Shown here: positions 1 to 7,988 of the stretch, one piece after another
Numbering within the stretch: position 1 is the stretch's first letter
How the letters are laid out: each line of letters opens with the position of its first letter
NCBI RefSeq assembly: GCF_010365105.1
Contig: NZ_JAAFGZ010000011.1
Location: 1 to 64,000, forward strand
Source: Polaromonas sp.
GTDB taxonomy: Bacteria; Pseudomonadota; Gammaproteobacteria; Burkholderiales; Burkholderiaceae_C
Length of the DNA stretch: 64,000 bases
Direction: 5' to 3'
Translations under genes and position numbers: made by a program
The notes under the pieces: generated by a model
What the model saw: only the letters and a program-made list of their open reading frames with translations
Told to the model about the DNA's origin: nothing
Database searches by the model: none

Positions 1-256
1 TGCCTGCTCCTTGGCCGATGACTCGGCATCTGCTGTTGGAGTACAGCAATGGCGCAAGGTTCAAGGTGCTCTGAGGTAAGTCGCTAATCAGGCTGATTTA
101 ATACAAATAGGCGATGCTGGCGTCAGATTTGGTGATCAGCTTGACCCTTGCGTCGGCTGCATCGAATTTCTCAAACATGCAGCCATCAACAGGAAAGATA
201 TCGCAGCCGCTATTTGATGGCTTGAAAAGTCGCTGCAACCAAGGCAGGTTATGTCT
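1..256. other. left edge, no gene recognised
   Basis: No recognisable gene. On the minus strand the frame directly after the brnA stop (257-259) stays open for 52 codons to a TAA at 98-100, and its last half reads like ordinary protein, but it has no convincing start or ribosome site. It could be a remnant of a longer gene. The plus-strand frame across this stretch is a shadow of brnA and brnT. Confidence 0.4.
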
Positions 257-529
257 TCACACCTTGCTCAGCCGTTCCGCCATCCGGGTTTGCCAGCCGG
301 GGCCGGTGGATTTCCATTGTTCGATCACGTTGACGGGCAGTCGCAGCGAGATCAGTTTGCGTGGATTTGTAGACAAAGGCCGGCCACCTTTGTTGACCTT
401 TGCGCGTGCGAGCATTTCGTCTGTAAATTCAGGAAGCTCGTCATATTCCTCAGCCTTCACCACATGCGCATCAACACGCGCCAGATCAGACTTCAAAGAG
501 GGGGGTGATGCGGGCTTGTTCGCGTTCAT
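257..529 (-). CDS. brnA: BrnA-type antitoxin
   Basis: Ninety-residue protein of the BrnA antitoxin family, the DNA-binding partner that neutralises the BrnT ribonuclease and represses the shared promoter. The C-terminal third (about residues 58-88) has the family's ribbon-helix-helix pattern: a strand KLISLRLPVNVIEQWK followed by the GPGWQTRM turn. The N-terminal half is charged and probably wraps the toxin. Its ATG lies inside the 3' end of brnT (44-base overlap), the usual toxin-first order. The gene is intact while brnT upstream is frameshifted, so it may now act only as a free repressor, or the pair may be decaying. Family assignment is confident; current function is not. Confidence 0.8.
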   Translation of the reverse strand: MNANKPASPPSLKSDLARVDAHVVKAEEYDELPEFTDEMLARAKVNKGGRPLSTNPRKLISLRLPVNVIEQWKSTGPGWQTRMAERLSKV

Positions 530-762
530 TGGCTTTCCTCATACTGAAGATGTGGCGATCCGCGCCACGCGGCGTGTAACCCAAAACAACCATTCGACCT
601 TCCAGCAGGCCATAGCAAACAATGCGCTTTTCGCCATAGTCTTTGCGTGTGTCTTCAACTTCCAGTTGTGACACCGGCAAAAACCAACTCGGCGTCGGCG
701 AAGTGCAGCCCCCGTTCAGCCAGCGTCCTTGCGCACTTGGCTGGATAGTAGGTGATTGTCAT
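486..762 (-). pseudogene. brnT: BrnT-type toxin gene, frameshifted
   Basis: BrnT toxins are small RelE-like ribonucleases of about 90 residues. Here the first half (ATG at 762, beginning MTITYYPAKCARTLAERG and running to FAGVT) and the second half (LEVEDTRKDYGEKRIV to the C-terminus, with the conserved RHIFSMRKANERE box) lie in different frames. The whole span is 277 nt, that is 92 codons plus one base. Removing one A of the ACAACTGG stretch near 664-669 restores a continuous V-T-L-E-V-E-D reading. So this is a single-base insertion: a real inactivating mutation, a phase-variable state, or a sequencing error. The C-terminal frame has its own ATG at 680, but that product would lack the N-terminal strand and helix. 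Confidence 0.75.
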
Positions 763-929
763 GTGGTTAGTGTATCTACAGAAACCCCGTGAGACAAGCT
801 ATGACTTAGTGCTGCGCCGGTGTGAATTTAATGGACGACGAAGCTGATCCATTGCGTTTCTGACGTAATGAAAAGTGTTGAAACAGACTGAATTGATGCC
901 ATAGCTTCCGTAAATTGATATCCCAACTA

Positions 930-984
930 CTATGAAAAAAAATAGCTGCTAACGACCGTCTCTATTGCGCAAGAGCCTGATTTT
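930..984 (+). repeat. dispersed repeat, copy 1
   Basis: Lies in the otherwise featureless 257-base gap between brnT and the tungstate regulator gene. Matches CTAT-N9-TAGCTG-N18-GCGCAA, with one extra A in the first spacer compared with the other copies. Confidence 0.75.
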
Positions 985-1019
985 CCTCGTAATTCGGACC
1001 CGTGAAGCCCAACCCACCC

Positions 1020-2123
1020 TCAAGCCGCCTTCGCTTTCCTGTAGCTCCACCAAGGCAACAGCGCACGCAAGGACAGCACCTTGCCGCTCTCGGCCTGCTT
1101 GCCGCTGTAGCCGGGCAGCTGGTTCAGCGTGGTTTGCCATTCGTCACTTTGCAGTTCCCTGATCAGCGCCTGCACTTGCGGGGTGGGCAGTTCGGACTTC
1201 AGGCAGACCAGGTGGTAGCGCTCCCGCACCAGCGGCACAAACCCCAGGCCTTTTTCGCGGGCGGCGGCTTCAATGCCGAGGCCGGCATCGGCCGCGCCGC
1301 TGGCAATGGCTTGTGCCACGGCGGTGTGCGACGGTTCCTGGCTGTCGTAGCCGTGAATAGCCGACGGCGTCAGGCCAGCTTCGGCCAGCAGGTCGTCGAG
1401 CAACACGCGCGTTCCCGTGCCTTCGGAGCGGTTCACATAGCGCATGCTGGGTTGCGTCAGATCGGCCAGGCTTTCAATCTGCAGCGGGTTGTTTTTGGCC
1501 ACGATCAGGCCTTGCTGGCGGTGCGCAAAGCCGATCAGCTTGTGCAGGCCCGGCTTGAGCAGACTGCGGTAGTTGCGCGCTGCCGCCGAATGCCGCGCCG
1601 GCTGGTCGCGCACGTGAAAGCCGGCCATCATGCAGCGCCCGTCGTTCAGCGCCGCCATCGCGTCGACGCTGCCCATGAAGCGGATGTCCAGGTGCAAACC
1701 GTGCGCGCTGGTCTGGTCGCGCAGCGCCGACAATGCCGCGTCGTGGCTGGCAAACAGCGTCAGCACATGCGCGTTGTCGTCAAACGCGGTGGAAAAAGCG
1801 CGTTCGATATCTCCGCGCAAGGCTTCGATCTGCGGCGCAAGCCGGGCCTGTGCCTGGCGTTCGGCCCAGAGCAGCTTTTCGCCGAATTCGGTCAGACGCG
1901 CGCGCTGGCCTTTGTCCCAGACGATGAGGCTGCGGCCCAGCGTCTGTTCCCAGTCTTTAAGCGCGCCCCAGACATGGCGGTAGGAAAAGTCGAGTGCCTT
2001 GGCCGCTTTTGAAATCGAGCCCTGCTCGCTGACGGCATGCAGGATGTCCATCATCGGGTTGCGGATCAGCGCGTCTTTGCCGCGTTGGGGGCTGAGGAGG
2101 TAGGAGAGTTCGACTTTGTGCAT
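1020..2123 (-). CDS. ModE-HTH / PBP-domain oxyanion-responsive regulator (tungstate locus)
   Basis: A 367-residue transcription factor. Residues about 15-105 form a ModE-like LysR-type winged helix (HAVSEQGSISKAAKALDFSY, then WGALKDWEQTLGRSL). Residues about 120-350 match the periplasmic-binding-protein-like effector domain (PBP_like family) that senses molybdate or tungstate in place of the Mop domains of classical ModE. It is divergent from tupBCA with a 147-base gap, so it most likely controls that operon. The gap holds a direct repeat TTCCTA at 2184-2189 and 2200-2205 that could be part of an operator, but I cannot show binding. Start chosen at the ATG at 2123, which gives the complete HTH. 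A separate true ModE (7989-8765) serves the molybdate genes. Confidence 0.82.
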   Translation of the reverse strand: MHKVELSYLLSPQRGKDALIRNPMMDILHAVSEQGSISKAAKALDFSYRHVWGALKDWEQTLGRSLIVWDKGQRARLTEFGEKLLWAERQAQARLAPQIEALRGDIERAFSTAFDDNAHVLTLFASHDAALSALRDQTSAHGLHLDIRFMGSVDAMAALNDGRCMMAGFHVRDQPARHSAAARNYRSLLKPGLHKLIGFAHRQQGLIVAKNNPLQIESLADLTQPSMRYVNRSEGTGTRVLLDDLLAEAGLTPSAIHGYDSQEPSHTAVAQAIASGAADAGLGIEAAAREKGLGFVPLVRERYHLVCLKSELPTPQVQALIRELQSDEWQTTLNQLPGYSGKQAESGKVLSLRALLPWWSYRKAKAA

Positions 2124-2270
2124 GGGGTGTTTACGGATTATCGATGCGGCCTACAGCGCTGCACGGCTTGTCGCAGTCCGTTTTTCCTATGCAAACAGCT
2201 TCCTAACGACAAGTACCTAGGGGCTCAGAAAAGAGGGGAGCTGGGCTACAGTCTCGCCACCACCTGACCC

Positions 2271-3035
2271 ATGAACACCTTTTCCGACAGCGTCGTCACC
2301 GCTTTTTCCCTCATCACTTCACTGGACCCGCTGTTTGCCGGCATCGTCGGCCGGTCGCTGGCCGTCAGTGCGCTGGCGTGCCTGATCGCCTGCAGCGCCG
2401 GGCTGCTGCTGGGCGCCTGGCTGGGCGTGGCGCGCTTTCGCGGTCGGGCCGTCGTGCTGGCCTTGCTCAATACCGCGCTGGCTTTGCCTTCGGTGGTGGT
2501 CGGGCTGGTGGTGTATTTGCTGCTGTCGCGCAGCGGACCGCTGGGCTTTCTGGGCTGGCTTTTCTCGTTCAAGGCGATGGTGCTGGCGCAAAGCGTGCTG
2601 GTGCTGCCGATGGTGACGGCGCTGGTGCGCCAGACGATTGACGACGCCGACCGCAGCCACGGCGAGCAATTCCAGTCACTGGGCGCGGGGCGTTTCATGC
2701 GCAGCCTGATTTTGTTGTGGGACGAGCGCTATACCTTGCTAACGGTCCTGATTGCGGCGTTTGGCCGGGCCGTTTCGGAAGTCGGCGCGGTGATGGTGGT
2801 GGGCGGCAATATTGAAGGCTTCACGCGGGTGATGACGACGTCGATTGCGCTGGAAACCAGCAAGGGCGACTTGCCGCTGGCGTTGGCGCTGGGCATTGTG
2901 CTACTGGGCGTGGTGCTGCTGCTCAATGTGTTGCTAGCCGGGGTGCGGCGCTGGAGCGAGCGGCGTGATGACCCGCTGCACGCTGCTGAAAAAGTGCTGC
3001 CGGCGCAAGCCGCGACCGGACGCGCTGCGCCATGA
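2271..3035 (+). CDS. tupB: tungstate ABC transporter permease
   Basis: A 254-residue inner-membrane permease with six predicted hydrophobic spans and the BPD transport loop near residues 160-190 (the EVGAVMVVGGN region), which docks the ATPase. The sequence is closer to TupB/WtpB permeases than to ModB. It is the first gene of a tightly packed operon: its stop overlaps the tupC start in an ATGA. The long form starting at 2271 gives a normal N-terminal amphipathic stretch before helix 1; no strong ribosome site precedes it. It would carry tungstate delivered by TupA across the membrane. Separation from sulfate or molybdate permeases rests on the neighbouring TupA. Confidence 0.85.
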   Translation: MNTFSDSVVTAFSLITSLDPLFAGIVGRSLAVSALACLIACSAGLLLGAWLGVARFRGRAVVLALLNTALALPSVVVGLVVYLLLSRSGPLGFLGWLFSFKAMVLAQSVLVLPMVTALVRQTIDDADRSHGEQFQSLGAGRFMRSLILLWDERYTLLTVLIAAFGRAVSEVGAVMVVGGNIEGFTRVMTTSIALETSKGDLPLALALGIVLLGVVLLLNVLLAGVRRWSERRDDPLHAAEKVLPAQAATGRAAP

Positions 3036-3721
3036 CGCCGATGTTCAGCCTGGATTCCGTCAGCGTGAATTTTGGACGCGTCCAAGCCTTGCGCCGTTGC
3101 ACGCTGCGCATCAGCGCTGGCGAACGGCTGGCGCTGGTGGGCTCCAATGGCAGCGGAAAAAGTACGTTGCTGCGAACGCTGCACGGGCTGGTGGCCCCAG
3201 CGGAAGGCCGCTTGCAGCGGGATGCGCGGGTGCGCCAGGCGATGCTGTTCCAGCGCCCTTACATGCTGCGCGCCAGCGTGCTGCAAAACGTGGCCCTGAG
3301 CTTGTGGCTCAGGGGCGTGGCCTGGAAACCGGCCAAGGCGCAGGCGCTGCAGGCGCTGGAGCGGGTCGGGCTGGCCGACCTGGCTGGCCGCCATGCCAAG
3401 GCGCTGTCGGGCGGGCAGCAGCAGCGCGTGGCGCTGGCGCGGGCCTGGGCGTTCAAGCCGCAGGTCTTGTTGCTGGATGAACCCACGTCCAGCCTGGACC
3501 CGTCGGCCAAACGCGAGGTCGAGCGGCTGATCGCCGAATTTGCGGGCGACGGCATGACTCTGATTTTCAGCAGCCACAACCTGGGCCAGGTCAAGCGCCT
3601 GGCCAGCCGTGTGCTGTATCTGGAGCAGGGCCGGCTGGTGGCCGACTTGCCGACGCATGATTTTTTCAACGGACCGTTGCCCCCAGCGGCAGACAACTTT
3701 TTAAAAGGAGAACTCGGATGA
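3032..3721 (+). CDS. tupC: tungstate ABC transporter ATP-binding protein
   Basis: A 229-residue ABC ATPase that energises TupB. Visible motifs are Walker A GSNGSGKST (about residues 38-46), signature LSGGQQQRVALARA (about 132-145), Walker B VLLLDEPTSSLD and the switch histidine in FSSHN. There is no C-terminal Mop/TOBE domain, unlike ModC (5394-6473), so oxyanion feedback through the ATPase is not expected here. Start ATG overlaps the tupB stop and its own stop overlaps the tupA start (ATGA each), indicating translational coupling. Confidence 0.88.
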   Translation: MTPMFSLDSVSVNFGRVQALRRCTLRISAGERLALVGSNGSGKSTLLRTLHGLVAPAEGRLQRDARVRQAMLFQRPYMLRASVLQNVALSLWLRGVAWKPAKAQALQALERVGLADLAGRHAKALSGGQQQRVALARAWAFKPQVLLLDEPTSSLDPSAKREVERLIAEFAGDGMTLIFSSHNLGQVKRLASRVLYLEQGRLVADLPTHDFFNGPLPPAADNFLKGELG

Positions 3722-4545
3722 ATGGTTTTAACAGGTTTTTCAAGCCTTTCAGGCTCTTTGCGCTGCTCCCTATTGCGTTGACAGCTACTGTTTCGATAGC
3801 GCAGACACCCAGCATCGTGATGGCGTCCACCACCTCGACCGAGCAGTCGGGGCTGTTTCCCTATCTGCTGCCGGAGTTCAAGAAAGCCACCGGCATTGAC
3901 GTGAAAGTGGTCGCCGTCGGCACCGGCCAGGCCATCGACATGGGCCGCCGGGGCGACGCCGATGTGCTGTTCGTTCACGACCAGGTGGCCGAAGAAAAAG
4001 TAGTGGCCGAAGGCTATGCCCTCAAGCGCTACCCGGTCATGTACAACGACTTCGTGCTGATTGGCCCGGCCGCTGACCCGGCAAAGGTCAAGGGCAAGGA
4101 CATCACTGAAGCGCTGAAAAAGGTCAATGCGGCCAATGCCGGTTTTATTTCGCGCGGCGACAAGAGCGGCACCCATGCGGCCGAATTGCGTTACTGGAAA
4201 ACCGCGGGTGTCGAGCCCACCGCCTTTTCGGGCTACAAGGCCTGCGGTTGCGGCATGGGGCCGGCGCTGAACATGGCGTCCAGCCTGGGCGCTTATGTGT
4301 TGGCCGACCGTGGCACCTGGCTGAACTTCAAGAACCGCGCTGATCTGGCGGTGCTGGTCGAGGGCGACAACCGGCTGTTCAACCAGTATGGCGTGATGGT
4401 CGTCAACCCGGCCAAGCATCCGCAGGTCAAGGCCGCAGAAGCGCAGAAGTTTGTGGACTGGGTGATTTCGCCAACCGGGCAGGGCGTGATTGCCAGCTAC
4501 AAAATCGGTGGCGAACAGCTCTTTTTCCCGAACGCAGACAAATGA
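3718..4545 (+). CDS. tupA: tungstate-binding periplasmic protein
   Basis: A 275-residue solute receptor of the TupA type. After a signal peptide (about residues 1-29, ending SIA) the mature protein opens with MASTTSTEQSGLFPYLLPEF, the hallmark TTST oxyanion-binding loop of TupA. Later conserved blocks include GQAIDMGRRGDADVLFVHD, FISRGDKSGTHAAEL and the ADRGTWL region. It delivers tungstate to TupBC and overlaps tupC by ATGA, preceded by AAGGAG. Odd feature: bases 3741-3800, which encode most of the signal peptide, are a reverse-orientation copy of the dispersed repeat found in intergenic positions across the window. Confidence 0.88.
   Translation: MNGFNRFFKPFRLFALLPIALTATVSIAQTPSIVMASTTSTEQSGLFPYLLPEFKKATGIDVKVVAVGTGQAIDMGRRGDADVLFVHDQVAEEKVVAEGYALKRYPVMYNDFVLIGPAADPAKVKGKDITEALKKVNAANAGFISRGDKSGTHAAELRYWKTAGVEPTAFSGYKACGCGMGPALNMASSLGAYVLADRGTWLNFKNRADLAVLVEGDNRLFNQYGVMVVNPAKHPQVKAAEAQKFVDWVISPTGQGVIASYKIGGEQLFFPNADK
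3741..3800 (-). repeat. dispersed repeat inside tupA signal-peptide codons
   Basis: Read on the minus strand this stretch gives GCTAT-N8-TAGCTG-N18-GCGCAA followed by AGAGCC, the same fixed frame as the intergenic copies. On the plus strand it encodes roughly residues 8-28 of TupA, the hydrophobic core of the signal peptide. Confidence 0.7.
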
Positions 4546-5342
4546 TGCGCCGCTGGCTGAGTGTGTTGTTGCCCTTTGCCGCCTCGTTTGCCATGTCCAG
4601 CGCACATGCCCAGGCTTCGCCCGTCCAGCTTTATGCGGCGGGCAGCTTGCGCGACGCGTTGACCGAGTTGACGGGTCAGTTTGAAGCGCAGACCGGTCAG
4701 ACCGTGGGGCTGACCTTTGGCGCCTCCGGCTTGCTGCGTGCGCGCATTGAAAAGGGTGAAGCGGCCCAGGTGTTTGCATCGGCCGACATGGACCATCCGC
4801 AGCGGCTGGCGCAGGCCGGCGGCTGGACGACGCCCAGCGTGTTCGCGCTCAACCAGATGTGCGTGCTGGCAGCGCCTTCGGTGGCGGCCAGCCCGGACAT
4901 GCTGCTGGCGACGATGCTTCAGCCCGGGATACGGGTCGGGACTTCGACGCCGAAAGCCGATCCGTCGGGCGACTACGCCTGGGAACTGTTCCGCCGAGCC
5001 GAGGTGCTGCAGCCGGGCGCCTATGCGCTGCTGGATGCCAAGGCGCTCAAGCTGACCGGCGGCGCGGATTCGCCCCGACCGCCGCCGGGGCGCAGCACCT
5101 ATGCGTGGATCATGGGCGAGGGCAAGGCGGATGTGTTTGTCACCTATTGCACCAATGCCGTGGCCGCCCGGCAGGATATGCCGAGCTTGACGATCATCGG
5201 CGTTCCGCCAGAGTTGCAGGTCGCGGCCCGTTACGGTGTGGCGGCCCGGCAGGGCGATGCGGCTGCGGCGCAACTGGTGCAATACATCTTGTCGCCCCCG
5301 GCGCAGGCGGTGCTGAAGCATTACGGCTTCGGCCAGCCTTGA
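4542..5342 (+). CDS. ModA-like molybdate/tungstate-binding protein in the tup operon
   Basis: A 266-residue periplasmic receptor of the ModA fold: signal peptide to about residue 24 (AHA), then VQLYAAGSLRDALTEL with the oxyanion-binding serine, TFGASGLLRARIEKGEAAQVFASAD, and a C-terminal PAQAVLKHYGF tail typical of ModA. It overlaps the tupA stop by ATGA, so it is translated as the fourth gene of the tup operon. The operon then has two receptors of different families and only one permease/ATPase pair. It may feed TupBC with a second oxyanion or extend its range. It is distinct from the ModA at 7166-7915. Confidence 0.8.
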   Translation: MMRRWLSVLLPFAASFAMSSAHAQASPVQLYAAGSLRDALTELTGQFEAQTGQTVGLTFGASGLLRARIEKGEAAQVFASADMDHPQRLAQAGGWTTPSVFALNQMCVLAAPSVAASPDMLLATMLQPGIRVGTSTPKADPSGDYAWELFRRAEVLQPGAYALLDAKALKLTGGADSPRPPPGRSTYAWIMGEGKADVFVTYCTNAVAARQDMPSLTIIGVPPELQVAARYGVAARQGDAAAAQLVQYILSPPAQAVLKHYGFGQP

Positions 5343-5343
5343 G

Positions 5344-5372
5344 AAAATGTCCGCCTTGATGGGGACATTTTT
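5344..5372. terminator. bidirectional intrinsic terminator between tup and mod operons
   Basis: Inverted repeat AAAATGTCC (5344-5352) and GGACATTTT (5363-5371) with a ten-base loop and a T run downstream on the plus strand (A run on the other side). It separates the convergent tup operon and modC. Confidence 0.85.
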
Positions 5373-5393
5373 CTGCCATGCGCTTGTGCGGGC

Positions 5394-6473
5394 TTAACCG
5401 ACCAGCGCGGCTGACTTCACCTGCGCCCAGACCGGGTTGCCGGGCTCCAGGCCCAGCGCATCAGCGGCACGCGCGGTGATGCGCGCCAGCAGCACCGATT
5501 CGCCGCATGTCAGCTGAACCAGTGCCTGCGACGGATGGGTGTCCGGCACGATGGCCTTGACCTCGCACTGCAACAGGTTCTGGATGCTGGTGGCGCTGGG
5601 GGCTTGGGTGGACAGGCTCACGTCCCGTGCCAGCACGCGAACCCGGACCCGGGTGCCAGTCTCCAGTCCGCTGTTGCGCAGCCACAGGCTGCCGCCGGCA
5701 AACGCCATGCGCATCAGGTGCCAGCGCGCATCGCGTTCCACTACTTCGCCTTCCAACAGCGCACCGGCGTCTTCGCCCAGCACCACCGGCAGATCGACGC
5801 GTGACAAGACATCGGCGACGGCGCCAGCGGACACGATGCGTCCCTGGTCCAGCACGACCAGCGTGTCGGCCAGCCGTGCCACCTCATCGGCCGAATGGGT
5901 GACGTAGAGCATCGGAATGTGCAGCTCGTCGCGCAGCCGCTCCAGCCAGGGCAGGATGTCCTGGCGACGCGCATGATCCAGCGCGGCCAGCGGTTCGTCG
6001 AGCAAAAGCAGCCGGGGCTGGGTCGCCAGTGCGCGGGCAATCGCCACGCGCTGGCGTTCGCCACCCGAAAGTTGGTGGGTGCGGCGCGCCAACAGGCCGC
6101 CAATGCCCAGCAGCGTGATGGCGGCTTCCAGCGCCAGCGCGGTTTCGCCTGACTTGACGCGGCGCAGGCCGTAGCTCAAATTGCCGCGCACATCGAGATG
6201 GTCAAACAGGCTGGCTTCCTGAAAGACATAGCCGAGCGGGCGTTGCCAGGTGGGCAGAAAAATGCGGCGGCTGTCGTCCTGCCACGCTTGGCCGGCAATC
6301 TCGATCAGCGCGCCATCGGCCCGCTCCAGGCCGGCGACACAGCGCAGCAGCGTGGTCTTGCCCGAGCCTGACGGGCCGAACAGCACCGTGATGCCGCGCG
6401 GCGGCAGCAACAGGTCGGCCTGCAGCGTGAAGGCGGGCCGCTGCAGCGACAGGCGAATGCGGTGGCTGTCCAT
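5394..6473 (-). CDS. modC: molybdate ABC transporter ATP-binding protein
   Basis: A 359-residue ATPase of the ModABC importer. Walker A GPSGSGKTT, Q-loop in GYVFQEASLF, signature LSGGERQRVAIARA and Walker B LLLLDEPLAALDHARR are all present in the first 220 residues. The last 75 or so residues (SIQNLLQCEVKAIV onward) form the C-terminal Mop/TOBE domain that binds molybdate or tungstate and inhibits transport when the cell is replete. An earlier in-frame start gives 32 extra residues with no family match; the ATG at 6473 begins MDSHRIRLSL as expected. Only five bases separate it from the modB stop. It is last in the order modA-modB-modC. Confidence 0.88.
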   Translation of the reverse strand: MDSHRIRLSLQRPAFTLQADLLLPPRGITVLFGPSGSGKTTLLRCVAGLERADGALIEIAGQAWQDDSRRIFLPTWQRPLGYVFQEASLFDHLDVRGNLSYGLRRVKSGETALALEAAITLLGIGGLLARRTHQLSGGERQRVAIARALATQPRLLLLDEPLAALDHARRQDILPWLERLRDELHIPMLYVTHSADEVARLADTLVVLDQGRIVSAGAVADVLSRVDLPVVLGEDAGALLEGEVVERDARWHLMRMAFAGGSLWLRNSGLETGTRVRVRVLARDVSLSTQAPSATSIQNLLQCEVKAIVPDTHPSQALVQLTCGESVLLARITARAADALGLEPGNPVWAQVKSAALVG

Positions 6474-6478
6474 GCCGG

Positions 6479-7152
6479 TCACGCCAGCACGCGCGCATTG
6501 CGCCGGTTCAACAAAGCCAGGCCCAGCAGCACAGTGAATGAAAACAGCACCATGCCGCCGGCCAGCCAATGCGCCTGCGCATATTCCATGGCTTCGACAT
6601 GGCCGTAAATCTGGGTGGACACCACCCGCGTCTGGCCGGGAATGTTGCCGCCAATCATCAACACCACGCCAAACTCGCCGACCGTGTGCGCAAAGCTCAG
6701 GATCGCGGCGGTGATGAAGCCTGGCTTGGCCAGCGGCAGCGCGACGCTGAAAAAAGCATCCAGCGGCCGCGCCCGCAAGGTGGCGGCGACTTCCATCGGG
6801 CGGCTGCCAATGGCTTCAAACGCGTGCTGCAGCGGCTGCACCGCGAAAGGCAGCGAATAAATCACCGAGCCCAGCAGCAGCCCGCCAAAGCTGAAGGGCA
6901 GCAAGCCCAGCCCCAGCGCCTGCGTGAACTGCCCGCCCCAGCCGTTGGGGCCCAGCGACACCAGCAGGTAAAAACCCAGCACCGTGGGTGGCAACACCAG
7001 CGGCAGCGCCACCACCGCACCCACCGGCGCGATGATGTGCGCGCCAGCCACCAGGCCAGCGGTGTGGCCAGCAGTAAGAGCAAAACAGTGGTCAGGCTCG
7101 CCAGCTTGAGCGTGAGCCAGACGGCGGCCAGGTCTTCTGCGCTGAACGGCAT
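6479..7152 (-). pseudogene. modB: molybdate permease gene with apparent one-base deletion
   Basis: ModB is a permease of about 225 residues. The N-terminus (ATG at 7152, [19 protein letters not shown], through [13 protein letters not shown]) lies in one frame and the rest ([20 protein letters not shown], the [17 protein letters not shown] coupling loop, to the stop at 6479) in another. The span is 674 nt; one added base makes 225 codons, exactly the family length. The break lies near 7028-7040, in ACATCATCGCGCCGG on the coding strand, and no slippery heptamer is visible. The second part alone has an ATG at 7051 but would lack the first membrane helix. Either a recent mutation or a sequence error. 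An alternative start at 7182 overlaps modA. Confidence 0.8.
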
Positions 7153-7165
7153 CGGGACGGGTGAC

Positions 7166-7915
7166 TCAGAACTCGTAGCCATAGGAAAGGATGATGGCGC
7201 GGACTTTTTCGCTGCGCAAATAGCGTGTCAGCGCCAGCGCCGCGGGATTGTCCTTGCCAGGGTTCAACACCACGGCGTCTTGCAGAATCGGCGCATGCAG
7301 GGTGGCCGGCACCACCCAGGCCGAGCCTTTGGCCATGCGGCCACCGGCCATGACCTGCGACAGCGCGACAAACCCCATCAGCGCATTGCCGGTGGCCACG
7401 AACTGGTAGGCCTGGGCAATGCTTTCACCCTGCACAAAGCGTGGCCGCAGGCGCTCAAGCAAGCCCAGTTGGGCCAGTGTTTCGATGGCGGCAGCGCCGT
7501 AAGGGGCGAGTTTGGGATCAGCCAGCGCGACCTTGCCGTCCTGGCTGGTGCGCAGCACGTCGCCTTTTTCGTCGACCACACCCGGCTGCGCACTCCACAG
7601 CACCAGCCGGCCCGTGGCATAGGTAAAACGGGTGCCTGCCACGGCAAAGCCTTCTTTTTCCAGCTTGGCGGGGGTTTCATTGTCGGCCGCCAGCAGTACC
7701 TGGAAGGGCGCACCGTTCTTGATTTGCGCATAGAACTTGCCGGTCGCGCCAAAGGCCAAAACTGCTTTGTGGCCGGTCTCTTGCGCAAAGGCTTCGGCAA
7801 TTTTTTGCATCGGTGCGGTGAAGTTGGCGGCGACGGCAACCGTGACCTCTGCCGCATGGCTAATACCCAGCGTCAGGACAGCCATAGCGGCAAGAAGGCG
7901 GGAAAATTTCATCAT
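7166..7915 (-). CDS. modA: molybdate-binding periplasmic protein
   Basis: Periplasmic receptor of about 249 residues delivering molybdate to ModBC. Signal peptide MKFSRLLAAMAVLTLGISHA is followed by the mature start EVTVAVAANFTAPMQKIAEAF and the conserved FGATGKFYAQIKNGAPFQVLLAADNETP block that forms the oxyanion pocket. Two adjacent ATGs (7915 and 7912) are possible; the upstream frame extension to 8068 crosses the operator and modE and is not real. First gene of modABC; a ModE-type operator lies nine bases upstream of the start. The modB start follows within 14 bases of the stop. Confidence 0.88.
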   Translation of the reverse strand: MMKFSRLLAAMAVLTLGISHAAEVTVAVAANFTAPMQKIAEAFAQETGHKAVLAFGATGKFYAQIKNGAPFQVLLAADNETPAKLEKEGFAVAGTRFTYATGRLVLWSAQPGVVDEKGDVLRTSQDGKVALADPKLAPYGAAAIETLAQLGLLERLRPRFVQGESIAQAYQFVATGNALMGFVALSQVMAGGRMAKGSAWVVPATLHAPILQDAVVLNPGKDNPAALALTRYLRSEKVRAIILSYGYEF

Positions 7916-7923
7916 CAGCTGCT

Positions 7924-7954
7924 CGCTATTCAAAAATGGAATAGCGAAAGTATA
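7924..7954 (-). promoter_or_regulatory. ModE-type operator and -10 element of modA
   Basis: Perfect inverted repeat CGCTATTC-N7-GAATAGCG at 7924-7946, resembling the E. coli ModE box (CGTTATAT and ATAACG halves). On the minus strand a TATACT -10 hexamer (7949-7954) ends just before it, so a bound dimer would cover the modA transcription start. The modE start lies 43 bases to the other side. The spacing differs from the dispersed repeat (CTAT-N12-TAGC instead of N8), so it is not a copy of that element. Confidence 0.75.
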
Positions 7955-7988
7955 GCCAGCCGCTGTTCTGGAGACCGACAATGCAGGC

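Noticed and set aside
2179..2208. A ModE-like dyad CGTT-N22-AACG ahead of tupB
   Set aside because: Only four-base arms and wrong spacing; expected often by chance.
6479..7182. Programmed ribosomal frameshifting in modB
   Set aside because: No slippery heptamer or downstream stem near the junction; a simple one-base deletion explains it.
7924..7946. The modA-modE palindrome as another copy of the dispersed repeat
   Set aside because: It has CTAT-N12-TAGC in place of CTAT-N8-TAGC and lacks the N18-GCGCAA part; position and symmetry fit a ModE operator.
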